DNA of 64,000 bases, taken from NCBI RefSeq assembly GCF_021917145.1, contig NC_061062.1, positions 6,406,160-6,470,159 on the forward strand. The letters run 5' to 3'. The notes beneath the pieces are model-generated. The model was not told the DNA's origin and ran no database searches. It was given only the letters and a program-made list of their open reading frames with translations. Numbering within the stretch: the stretch's first letter is position 1; every line of letters starts with the position of its first letter. The translations under genes and the position numbers were made by a program. Shown piece by piece: positions 40,349-50,073 of this stretch. The stretch comes from Hypomesus transpacificus (Eukaryota > Chordata > Actinopteri > Osmeriformes > Osmeridae).

Positions 40349-43300
40349 TGGGGGACTGTGGAATGCCTGGAGCTCCGATTAAAGTCTGCGCCAAACAGCA
40401 CTCCACACCTGCAGGTGTGACAGACCTTACACCTGCCTGGTTGTGTTTTCCTCCGCAGGAGCACCTGTCCCAGGCTAGAGAGACTATCCTGGATGTGTCC
40501 CAGGCTAGAGAGACTATCCTGGATGTGTGCCAGGCTAGAGAGACTATCCTGGATGTGTGCCAGGCTAGAGAGACTATCCTGGATGTGTGCCAGGCCAGAG
40601 AGACTATCCTGGATGTGTCCCAGGCTAGAGACTATCCTGGATCTGTCCCAGGCTAGAGAGACTATCCTGGATCTGTCCCAGGCTAGAGAGACTATCCTGG
40701 ATCTGTCCCAGGCTAGAGAGACTATCCTGGATGTGTCCCAGGCTAGAGAGACTATCCTGGATGTGTGCCAGGCTCTCTAGCTCTTTCTCTTCCACCATGC
40801 ACACTTGTGTTTTTGGTGAATGTTTGCTACTTGTTTGTGTACCTTATAAACAGACAACTTCCACTTTGTAAAACAAAACAGGCAAGCAATCGTAAAACAA
40901 AGTTACACAATCTGTTCCAAAAATGTATTTCCAGTGAAATCCGGTCTAATCCAGTGAAATTACACATGATGACAACAAACTATGTAGACAAATCCAATTA
41001 GAGGCCAGATTTAGCTACCGTAATCTTGCCATCCACCGTAATGCATTCAGTTAGCCAAAGCTGACACCAGTGTGCTGTCCAGGATCTATTTGCTTCTGCA
41101 ACATTCTCAAAGGCTCATGGGTGATAAGTGAATGTGTCTCATCCTTTTTGATCCTAGGACTTCATGGACAACCTTCAGAACTCCAGGAACATGCTGCTAA
41201 GTCTCAGCTACCCATATTCCAGTCACAAGTGCAGCTTGTTATGACAGAGTTGATGGTGGTGATGTCCCGGCGCCCGTATACCGATATCACAACATGTTAC
41301 CAAGAGGGTATTAGCTAGCATGGGGAGGGGTGCTGGTACTGCACTGGCTGTCCACACTGAGGGGTCAGTGCTGTCCACCCTGGGAGGGGGGGGTAATGGT
41401 GGGGGTCACTGCAGTCAGAAGCAGGAAGCCATCGCCCATGGCTTCCTGTTCCTTCCGCTGGAATCTGCTTTACGTAACTCCTCTGGAACGCACGGACACA
41501 GGATAAGCCGGACTGACAGACAGGAAGTACGTACGCTGTCTATCTGCCGGGCTGACAGACAGGAAGTACATGCTGTCTACCTGCCGAGCTGACAGGCAGA
41601 CGTGTGAAGAGACAACAAGGTTGATGGGTTGGCTACAGCTCAGTGATAAGACCTTCTGACTGCAGATCAAGGGGTCAAACAGGTTCAAAATCCCTCCTGC
41701 ACTTTGATTTGGATAAAAGTGTCAACTAAATGAACGCATTTATTTGTAAATGAGACACATTGTAATTACATTATTATAAATACATCCACAGAACAACTAC
41801 CTCCACACAGCAGAACTACCTCCACACAGCGGAACTACCTCCACACAGCGGAACTACCTCCACACAGCAGCACTACCTCCTCACAGCAGAACTTCCTCCT
41901 CACAGCATAACTACCTCCACACAGCGGAACTACCTCCACACAGCAGAACTACCTCCACACAGCAGAACTACCTCCACACAGAACAACTACCTCCACACAG
42001 AACTTCTTCCACACAGCAGAACTTCCTCCACACAGAAGCAGGAGGAGAGGAGGAGAGGAGTGGGGGAGGGGGTCACTCCAGGGTGAGTCCCCAGGGTAAG
42101 GTGATGGTGGTGGGGGAGGGGTGGTGGTGGTGGAGATGAGGCAGGGTCTATCTACAAAGGACCTACCGTCTTCAGCCTCTTCACAGCATCCTCACAGATG
42201 TGCATCCCTCTGGACTCCTCCACCTCCACATGGCCCAGGTACTGCAGACAGAGAGAGGGAGGGAGGGAGGGGAAAAGAGAGAGAGAGGGATAGAGAGAGG
42301 AGTGAGTGAGTGTTTTAAGTGGGTGGTTTCCTGGTCAGTGAGTGAGGTCAGTGAGCGACTGGCTCCTGTGCTGCTACTGTGACTGAGCCCCATCCTCTCT
42401 CTCTTTCTATTACTCACACACACACACACACATCAGATGGAAGGAGCAACCCCACCTCCCTCATACCCCCCCACCCTCTGGCGTGTCACTGAGGTGCCAC
42501 GCCATGCTCCCCCCCCTCTCCCCCACCCCGTGGGGACCATTGTGCATGGTGGCCAGAGGGGAAGCCCTCCCTTCCTGAACACGCCCTGCCCGTGACCCCC
42601 CCCACCCCAGCCCGTGACCCCCCGCCAGGCTATACTTAGGCCCTGATGTCAGACCTCTGACTCACACCCTCAGCACTTTAGGGAGAAAAACAAGGATTTA
42701 CGATTATACGGCGTTAATCCTAAACTGTACATCAAGTTTGACCTCAGGTGACCTTATTCATGTTTTACATTAATATATTGATTTTATTGCAGTCTTGCAC
42801 CCCCCCCCCCCCCCCCCCCCCATCCAACCCATGATTACATTTGATAATATACTGAGGGCATTAGGAGCCAGCACAGCTAGCGTCTTACAGAGAGGAGACC
42901 AACCTGCCTAGAGCCAGGGAACATGGTAGCAAGACAGGCTGGATGGGTGATAGAGGTTAGAGGCTGGGGGGTAGAGATTAGAGGTTGGATGAGGCAGGCT
43001 GGGTGGTGGAGGTTAGAGGCTGGGTGAGGCAGGCTGAGTGGTAGAGGTTAGAGGCTGGGTGGTAGAGATTAGAGGCTGGATGAGGCAGGCTGGGTGGTGG
43101 AGGTTAGAGGCCGGGTGAGGCAGGCTGAGTGGTAGAGGTTAGAGGCTGGGTGGTAGAGATTAGAGGCTGGATGAGGCCGGCTGGGTGGTGGAGGTTAGAG
43201 GCTGGGTGGTGTTTTTGGGGAGCAGGTGGGAGGTGCTGAGATGAGACGACATGAAGACAACCTATAAAAAGGGAAGGAATCTCGGGCGCACGTACACACA

Positions 43301-44565
43301 CACACAGTTGACCAATACAACCTTCCTTGAGCCAAGTCATCTTCTGTATTACACACTAGTGGAAACTCCAGAGTCCCCCCTCTCCTAACCTTCCTGCTCT
43401 GATACCTACAATATGATGTGTGTGTGAGCGTGCGTTACAAAGGGCCAGTGACATGGAAAGAAGAGGTGTTCTATGGAAGCAGTGTTTGGTGGTGTGGGGT
43501 ATCACCACACTGTGGAGCTCATCTAGTCTGTCTGGTACACTAGTCCTGGTTCTACACCCTCCCAACACCCAGAGGATGTGAATATGCCTGTGTGTGTGTG
43601 TGTGTCTGAGCAGGTGTGTGTATGAGGTGTGTGTGTGTTTGTGTGTCAGTGTTTCCTCTGCCGCCACGGTATCAGAAATAAGGCTGTACAAAAGGCGTCT
43701 ATCAGCAGTGATTGTTTGAGTGCATGTGCGAGCAGGCCCACGTGCCACTGGGCGTCCTTGAGAACTGTAAGTCGTAGAACTGATGTTGTCCGTTCATTTA
43801 AGCCTGTTACTGTATTAGTTTACAGTTCTTGCAAATTAAAATGAAGTTAGGTGGTGATTTTCGTTGTTTGTATTCTTCACCTGCTAGCTAAATTGCACGT
43901 GGCTGTTGATTCGATAGCGATTGCTGAACGCCCTTGCTCACGTTTGTATTTTAGGTGCATTATTACTAAAGTAGTCACACCGCATTAAGATAATGTAATT
44001 AATAGTGGGTTTATTGTTATTATTTGCTACACAATGCTTAGCCTATATGGCAAGATCAAATTAAGCAGGCAGTGTACATGTGCTTTAGAGTGGCCAACCT
44101 TAATCGATAAGCTAGGCTACTGACCATTTACAATACGTTTTTTACGTCAATTATTAATTGGCAGCATTTAAGCAATTGAGAACATACTTTATGAGTGGAA
44201 GGGTCGTCTTTAAGTAGCCTAACCTCATTGCTTTAGAGGAAATAGGAAAAAAAATATGTTGAATACTACATTAACCTGCTCCGAAATATAGTGAACTTTG
44301 TCTCGGCTGGGGGGGAGGGGGGGGGGGGGGGTGTTCGGACAGACCTGCCACCCAAAAATCCTAAAGGAAACACTGTGTGTGTGTATATGTGAGAAGGGTG
44401 TGTGTGTGTGTGAGAGAGGGGGCAGTGTGTGTGTGTTACCTTGACAGCGAAGCTGCACTTGCCCGTGCGGACGGCCTCCTCGTCAGTCTGCCACTGGTGC
44501 GGCCGGCTGGACTCGGGCACGTACACGTCTTTCTTCCTCCGGAAACTCTGGCGTAGCTTGTTCAT
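32102..44565 (-). CDS. numb: Numb endocytic adaptor (complete, 10 coding exons, 663 aa)
   Basis: Membrane-associated PTB adaptor, an asymmetric cell-fate determinant that antagonises Notch and links cargo to AP-2 and EH-domain proteins. Exons: 44565-44440, 42241-42167, 37383-37351, 36700-36626, 35486-35346, 34706-34505, 34168-33869, 33641-33498, 33200-33069, 32865-32102; phases close. The product begins [17 protein letters not shown]. The PTB domain spans about 25-190 ([54 protein letters not shown]). The 33-bp exon supplies the 11-residue PTB insert [11 protein letters not shown]. The Pro-rich region holds [15 protein letters not shown], an EDPF AP-2 motif, [14 protein letters not shown] and [15 protein letters not shown]. 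It ends NPF (649-651) and FEIQL. MNKLRQS and the unsplit PTB favour numb over numbl. Introns are packed with minisatellites and mobile elements. The 5' UTR exons lie upstream, toward 57.2 kb. Confidence 0.96.
34735..35060. repeat. G-rich minisatellite (GGAGGAGGAGGGCTG) in a numb intron
   Basis: About 15-bp units alternate GGGAGGA and GGGGGGTGGA versions. On the numb sense strand it is C/T-rich with about sixteen CCCAG trinucleotide contexts, ending 30 nt before the acceptor of exon 34706-34505. Confidence 0.9.
35140..35297 (+). mobile_element. LINE-like 3' terminus
   Basis: Ends 'cccctcgggacaataaaggt' then an ATTC repeat, a pattern common at 3' ends of fish non-LTR retrotransposons. No reverse-transcriptase ORF is present. 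Similar 19-nt segments flank it (35105-35123 and 35312-35330), possibly a target duplication. Confidence 0.5.
35538..35645 (+). repeat. tRNA-derived SINE, type B, in a numb intron
   Basis: 'gtacagcttagcggtagaga' head, 'gtcgaaatccccctttgt' middle, 'ttggatgaaaggcaaatgaa' tail. Confidence 0.65.
36345..36600. repeat. CAGGCCTCAGGAC minisatellite in a numb intron
   Basis: 12-13-bp units 'ccaggcctcagga' with interspersed 'ccattggaactcagg'. It ends 26 bp from the donor of exon 36700-36626. Confidence 0.9.
38172..38265 (+). repeat. tRNA-derived SINE, type B
   Basis: 'ggtagctccgtagaacattt' head, 'caaatccccctctgtacat' middle, 'gcatgtgctaaatgaat' tail. Confidence 0.6.
38760..39490. repeat. GATGGTCTTTAGTCTTTAGA minisatellite, split by a DNA transposon
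   Basis: Roughly 20-bp units run 38765-39094 and resume at 39398-39490 on the other side of a 303-bp inverted-repeat element. Confidence 0.9.
39095..39397. mobile_element. 303-bp non-autonomous transposon with TTA duplication
   Basis: The ends TGCTGGGTACACAC and GTGTGTACCCAACA are inverted repeats with one mismatch in 14. TTA lies on both sides (39092-39094, 39398-39400). A 3-bp TWA duplication is characteristic of PIF/Harbinger elements. No ORF. Confidence 0.75.
40471..40780. repeat. 30-bp tandem repeat, 10 copies, in a numb intron
   Basis: The unit begins CAGGCTAGAGAGACTATCCT and ends with GGATGTGTCC or variants. One copy is 28 bp. Because 30 is a multiple of 3 it makes an open frame on +, but that frame has no support as a gene. 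Confidence 0.95.
41625..41740 (+). repeat. tRNA-derived SINE, type B
   Basis: 'gctacagctcagtgataaga' head, box B-like 'caggttcaaaatccctcc', 'tttggataaaagtgtcaact' tail. Confidence 0.65.
41790..42030. repeat. 20-bp minisatellite CTACCTCCACACAGCAGAA, first locus
   Basis: About twelve units with small variants, in the numb intron after coding exon 2. The same unit recurs at 45085-45250. Confidence 0.95.
42945..43212. repeat. Minisatellite GGCTGGGTGGTGGAGGTTAGA in numb intron 1
   Basis: Alternating 'gatgaggcaggctgggtggt' and 'agaggttagaggctgggtgg' blocks, higher-order period about 60 bp. Confidence 0.9.
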
Positions 44566-44630
44566 TACACAGCCTCCTGGGGAGGGAGAGACCATGAGCA
44601 TGACACGGGGGGGGGGGGGGGGGGGGGGGG

Positions 44631-44810
44631 GGTCAGATGGCTGAGCGGTTAGAGGATCAGGCTATTAATCTGAAGGTTGCCGGTTCGTTTTCCGGCCATG
44701 CCAAATGACGTTGTGTCCTTGGGCAAGGCCCTTCACCCTACTTGCCCCTGGGAGAATGTCCCTGTACTTACTGCAAGTCGCTCTGGATAAGAGCGTAAAT
44801 TACTAAAAAG
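44631..44810 (+). repeat. tRNA-derived SINE, type A, next to the numb start exon
   Basis: Starts GGTCAGATGGCTGAGCGG directly after a 25-nt G run and ends CTCTGGATAAGAGCG. It lies 55 bp upstream of the exon holding the numb ATG. Confidence 0.85.
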
Positions 44811-44851
44811 TACATGACAGAGAGACACAGACAGGGAGCGGTACAGAGAGA

Positions 44852-45596
44852 GGCTATGTTCACACTGGAGCTGAATGAGGCCCATATCCTCATGTGACAC
44901 AGGTCTGTTACTTGGATGACAGTGTGAGAAGCCCAAATCGCATTGAATCTGACATTTTCAAAATCAGATACGGTCCACTTTCATATGTGGCTTTAAATTG
45001 GATGCAAGTCTGACATTTGGCAATGCGACCCCCAGTCTGAACATTTAAATCACCCTTGATCGACATTCGTCACAGTTCTGCGCTGTACCTCCACACGGCA
45101 GAACTACCTCCACACGGCAGAACTACCTCCACACAGCAGAACTACGTCCACACAGCAGAACTTCCTCCACACAGCAGAACTACCTCCACACAGCAGAACT
45201 ACCTCCACACAGCAGAACTTCCTCCACACAGCAGAACTTCCTCCACACAGAACTGGGTGAGGCAGGCTGGGTGGTAGAGGTTAGGGAGTCACGATGCCAC
45301 CAGTCGTGGGTCCGACTCTGCATACACACTCACCTCTGACACGAACAAGCAGCCAAAAAAAAGGCTTGAAAACGTTCGTCCTGACCTCCATGTTAACAGG
45401 TGTGAGGGCGTCCTGCGTGTGAGGAGGCTGTTTTTCGTTCTTTTGCGCATGCGGGGCAGTTCAGGACCGACGACCAGTTCACACTGGACTCTGATATGGG
45501 CCCCATTTAAAATGACAACGTGAACACATCGCCTACAAATCGGATCTGATAAATACATCGGAATTGAGAATGAAGGCTTGCAGTGTGAACATAGCC
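44852..45596. mobile_element. 745-bp element with perfect 16-bp terminal inverted repeats
   Basis: GGCTATGTTCACACTG (44852-44867) and its exact complement CAGTGTGAACATAGCC (45581-45596). No transposase ORF. No clear target duplication. A minisatellite is nested inside. Confidence 0.7.
45085..45290. repeat. Second locus of the CTACCTCCACACAGCAGAA minisatellite
   Basis: Nine or so units, then abruptly 'gggtgaggcaggctgggtgg' sequence like that at 42.9-43.2 kb. Confidence 0.9.
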
Positions 45597-45599
45597 AGA

Positions 45600-45740
45600 C
45601 AGACACAGAGCGAAAACAAAGAGAGAGACAGAGTTCATACAGCGAGTCTATTGGTTTATGCAAACTGTTCATACTGTACACTGTTTGCTTTGGCAATACA
45701 CTGCACTTAACATGCCAATAAAGCTCTTGAATAAATGTTC
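45600..45740 (+). mobile_element. LINE-like 3' terminus
   Basis: 'ctttggcaatacactgcac' then 'catgccaataaagctcttga'. A reverse-orientation relative occurs at 50120-50200. Confidence 0.4.
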
Positions 45741-46383
45741 TGCTGCTGTGTGGAGGGAGAGACAGACCAGAGAGAGATAGAGCGAGGTCATTACCAGATA
45801 ACACAGGAAGTATTAACAGTTCTGTTCTGACCAGGCAACCACACTATAGCCTTGACTGCTATCTGGAGAAGCCAACACAACAGAGAAAGCCCGCACTGCA
45901 TCCCTCCTCTTCACTCTCTCTCTCTCTCCCTACTCTCTCTCTCTCTACCCCCCCTAAGCTCCACCCCTCCCACCCCTCTGAGACCATGTGAGCCTGCTCC
46001 TTGACTAACGAGTTGTAAAAAAGCAGCCTCACAGAGTTGTACCAACTTCTCAGTTGATGAGGATCTGGTGGAATTAGAGCCTTTAATCCTGCAGGTCTGA
46101 CTGTCACACAGCAGAGAGTGGGAGGGGGGGGGGGGTGCAGTGTGTGTGTTCCAGTCATAGTGAGTGTGTGTGTGTGTCTGTGTGTGTACCAGACGTGTTG
46201 TGTGTGTATACTAGTCATTGTGTGTGTGTGTGTATATATACACACTTGTCATTGTGTGTGTGTGTGTGTGTGTGTGTGCACCAGTCCTGGCTCCAGGAGA
46301 AAGTCCACACAGCAGCTCTTATCTCTGTCTCACAGGCTGAAGTTTCAACACACACACACACCACTGATCAAACCAGACCCCTC

Positions 46384-46423
<40 letters not shown>

Positions 46424-46834
46424 CGGGGTCAGTGCATGCACAGGTGAAAGTGTGTGTGTGTGTGTCTAATTGGAATGACATGTTCCATGCTCAACAGACA
46501 CCTGTTCCATATGCTGCCCCGGGCAACGACACGGTGATGCGAGGAGACGAGACAGGGAGGAGAAAGACGCGGCCTCTCCCTGCCTCTGTCTCACGCTCGC
46601 TCGCCCTCCCCTCTCCCTCACACCACACATTTATTTAGGTCATATCATGTCTCAGCTTACTGCAGGCTTTAGACAGGAGACTGTCACTGCAGAGAGGAGG
46701 GAAGAGGAGAGGAGGGAGGAGACTGGGGAGGAAAGAGGGAAACCGGATCTTGTGCCCCCCCCCCCCCCACCATTTCTAGATGACATATGCATATCCATAA
46801 CAGAAAACACCAAGAACAGTGATGGCTTTTACAG

Positions 46835-46905
46835 GCGCTGGGGGTTTCGAACCGGCAACCTCTTGATCCGCCATCAAACGCTCGAACCACTGAGCTAAAC
46901 CTAGT
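46835..46905 (-). repeat. tRNA-like SINE head
   Basis: The minus strand reads TTTAGCTCAGTGGTTCGAG (box A) and GGTTCGAAACCC (box B). No intact cloverleaf or typical tRNA end, so a SINE head rather than a tRNA gene. Confidence 0.5.
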
Positions 46906-47139
46906 GAGCATGTGTGGCTGTCCCGGCACTTCTAACAGCCCTTTCATCTGTGTGCATAGATCTGAGCGTGCATGTGTGCGTGCATGCATGTTCCAGTGCA
47001 TGTGCGTAGGTCTGAATGTGTGCGTGTGTGTGTGTGTGTGTGTAGAGGGTCTGCTCTACTGGGGGGCGGGGGGGTTTGGGGAACGACTGGTCATGTGAGA
47101 CAGCTTTACACTGGACCACCAGACTAGCCAGATCGGACA

Positions 47140-47370
47140 GGAGGGAGAGAGAAGAAAAAAAAACGATCCATTTTTTATCTCAGCCTTGTCGCCAGTCCCA
47201 GGGAGGCCAGTGGGGAGGGAGCCCATGTGAGCATGGGGAGGACATGCAAACTCCACACAGGAAGGCCGGGGAGATAGTCCACCTGGGCACCAACAGGCCC
47301 CAAGCGGGAATCGAGCCCAGGACCTTCCTGCTGAGGGGCGGCAGTGTGCCGGCATGCCACAAGCACATGG
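47140..47370. repeat. Dispersed repeat with tRNA-like box
   Basis: 'catggggaggacatgcaaac' followed by 'gggaatcgagcccaggacct', a combination I recall as common in fish genomes. Family not determined. Confidence 0.4.
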
Positions 47371-47457
47371 ACAGGGAGTGAAAGATGCACTGACAAGCTG
47401 CACTGTGTAGAACAGAGCAGTCCAGACACTCCAACACTGCTCTCATTCCATGTTAGA

Positions 47458-47735
47458 GGGGGTCAGATGGGGGTCAGATGGGGGGTCAGATGGGGGGTCA
47501 GATGGGGGGTCAGATGGGGGGTCAGATGGGGGGGTCAGATGGGGGGTCAGATGTCTGAGCGGTTAGGGAGTTGGGCTATTAATCATAAGGTTGTTGGTTC
47601 GATTCCCGGCATTGCCAAATGACGTTGTGTCCTTGGGCAAGGCACTTCACCCTACTTGCCTCGGGGGGAATGTCCCTGTACTTACTGTAAGTCGCTCTGG
47701 ATAAGAGCGTCTGCTAAATGATTAAATGTAAATGT
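47458..47735 (+). repeat. Type A SINE with tandemly amplified 5' head
   Basis: The SINE proper runs about 47541-47735 and is complete to CTGCTAAATG. Upstream, eight GTCAGATGGGGG units at 11-13-bp spacing repeat its first bases. Confidence 0.9.
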
Positions 47736-48089
47736 TACAGCAGTTATTCATTTACAGACGCTTTTATTCAAAGTGACGTATGGATAGTGCATACAGTAAG
47801 TCCACCAGAAGTGCCTACTTCAGTGTTTTGGTGGTCAGAGTTGGAGCAGTGAACCAGAGACATGAAGTGGGAACATGCTACCTCAGCAGGGAGTCAGTCA
47901 CCAGGTCTGACAGAATGGAAATCCCTCACCGGGGTTTTGGGGAGAGAATGATGTGCTTCTGGAACACCAGAGCCCAGCTTCACTCCACTCTTAATTACCA
48001 CTAATCACAGCATGACTTGAAAGGCTGAACACTGGGAAGGAACAGCAGTCTTTAAGCCAAGTAAACATCACACTGAGCTAGTGGGCTAA

Positions 48090-48240
48090 GGGAGTCAGAT
48101 GGCTGAGCGGTGAGGGAGTCGGGCTAGTAATCAGAAGGTTGCCGGATCGATTCCCCGACACTTGGGGAATGTCCCTCCCTGTACTTACTGTAAGTCGCTC
48201 TGGATAAGAGCGTCTGCTAAATAACTAAATGTAAATGTAG
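48090..48240 (+). repeat. Type A SINE with internal deletion
   Basis: Head GGAGTCAGATGGCTGAGCGG and a normal tail, but the CCAAATGACG...CCTTGGGCAAGG block is missing. Confidence 0.85.
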
Positions 48241-48250
48241 TGAAGAAACA

Positions 48251-48362
48251 GCCAGTAAAAAGCACTGAGCCAGTGGAGAACCAGTCGGTGAACAGCACTC
48301 TGAGCTACTGGAGTACCAGTCAGCAAACAGCAGTCGGAGCTAGTGGAGAACCAGTCAGTAGA
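48251..48362. repeat. 36-bp tandem repeat beside the SINE
   Basis: Units like 'cagtcagcaaacagcagtc' + 'ggagctagtggagaac'. A related fragment lies on the other side of the SINE (48042-48085). Confidence 0.7.
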
Positions 48363-48458
48363 ACTGCTGATGGGAACGCCTCTATGCTGCCCTGTGTGAT
48401 GCAAAACACAGTTACTGACCCCAGAGGAGAGACAGGAGAGAGAGAGGGGGAGAAAAAC

Positions 48459-49151
48459 TAGCCTGGTCCTACCAGACTCATCCATTTCATTTGTACAGAG
48501 AGTCTGGGCTTGCTCCATTGACAAGCCTTAAAGATGCTGAAGTGACATTTTGTCAACTACCCATCCAAATTCTAATGAAAAAAAACACTGACAAGTATGT
48601 TAAATTGGGCTTTGAAATCGTGAGAAAAGGCGTGTCCGCCTGAAGGAGCTGAAGTTCCGCCCCCTCGAATTTAACAACAACAGCAACACTAGCTAAATCA
48701 ATTGCAGATACCAGAACAGACCTACTTGCAGTTTCTGAGTGTTTTATGTGTTAATTCCTTTGTCTTTGCATCATACCAGCTGAGTAACAGAATGCAACCG
48801 TCTGTGGTCTGACGTAGATAGGTCACTGTGACGTAGCTAGGTCAGGTTTGGCTCCACCTTTACAAAACCTGAGCTGAAAACGGGGAGAGAAACTGTTCAA
48901 CGGTAGGCAGCGTTGCCACAACGGACCGAATGGCTTCGCTCGCATCTTTTTCCGCCACCATTACTGAACTACAACTCAAACTAGCGCATGACATCAACGT
49001 CATCGTTCTCAGCCACTCCCCTCTGTTCGCTGATTGGACCGCCAAGAATTTGGCTGGAAAAAAAAACGGCTAACATACCACAAACCCAGACGGAGTACTG
49101 AAGGAAAATGAAAATTGAGCGGAAGAACGTAGGAGGGCAGAGCAGGGCTAG
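48459..49151. mobile_element. Putative 693-bp hAT-like non-autonomous element
   Basis: Begins TAGCCTGG like the 200-bp element at 8892 and ends CAGGGCTAG. Flanking octamers agaaaaac and agactaac match at 6 of 8. No ORF. Confidence 0.4.
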
Positions 49152-49158
49152 AGACTAA

Positions 49159-49159
49159 C

Positions 49160-49190
<31 letters not shown>

Positions 49191-49197
49191 AAGAGAC

Positions 49198-49248
<51 letters not shown>
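49159..49248. repeat. GA microsatellite
   Basis: (GA)n with GACAGAAA interruptions. Confidence 0.95.
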
Positions 49249-49250
<2 letters not shown>

Positions 49251-49781
49251 GGGTGAGTTGGTATGAATGGTTGGTTCTTCATGCCCAGAGGCAGGAAACA
49301 GTGGGAACAGGAGGCTACTGAACCTCCCTCTCTCTCTCTCTCTCCCTCCCTGCCTCTCTCTTCCCGACAGACCCCCCCCCCCCCCCCTCCTCCTCCTCAA
49401 AGTGGTCAGGGGGCTCCTAGACAGAGATAAAGATTTGGTGTTGAGTGTGTGTGTTAGCACATGCATGTGTGATATGCATGTGTGTGTGTGTGAGTGTGTG
49501 TGTGTGTGAGTGTGTGTGTGAGTGTGAGTGTGAGTGTGTGTCGGCAGGGGGTGTTTCGACACACCTCTCTGTGTGATTCTATTCCTGTAGGTGTTGAGCA
49601 ACGTAGCAGCTCCCCAGAAACAGCCAACCGGCCAGCCAGCTAACTAGCTAGCCAACCAGTCAGCCAGTGAACCAGTCAGACAGGTCCAGCAGCCCCTCTC
49701 TGCACAGGGGCCTTGACCCTGTCCAGAAACACTGAGGCTTTGTGTAAACCTGGGATGTAATCAGCTACTCTGCTCCCCCAC

Positions 49782-49974
49782 CCTCTCTCTCTCCCTCTCT
49801 CCCTCTCTCCCTCTCTCTCCCTCTCCCTCTCCCTCTCCCTCTCCCTCTCCCTCTCCCTCCTCCCCTCCCCCTCCCTCCCTCCCTCCCTCCCTCCCTCCCT
49901 CCCTCCCTCCCTCCCTCTCTCCCTCTCTCCCTCCCTCCCTCCCTCCCTCCCTCCCTCCCTCTCTCCCTCTCTCC

Positions 49975-50072
<98 letters not shown>

Positions 50073-50073
50073 A
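49782..50073. repeat. CT / CCCT microsatellite, about 290 bp
   Basis: Alternating (CT)n, (CCCTCT)n and (CCCT)n blocks in numb intron 1. Confidence 0.95.

Noticed and set aside
40303-40780. Repeat-containing + strand protein gene
   Set aside because: The frame exists because the 30-bp unit is divisible by three, one unit is 28 bp and breaks it, and it lies inside a numb intron.
46835-46905. Candidate tRNA gene on the minus strand
   Set aside because: Box A and box B are present, but the acceptor stem and 3' end do not pair as a cloverleaf. Similar heads occur in SINEs throughout the window.
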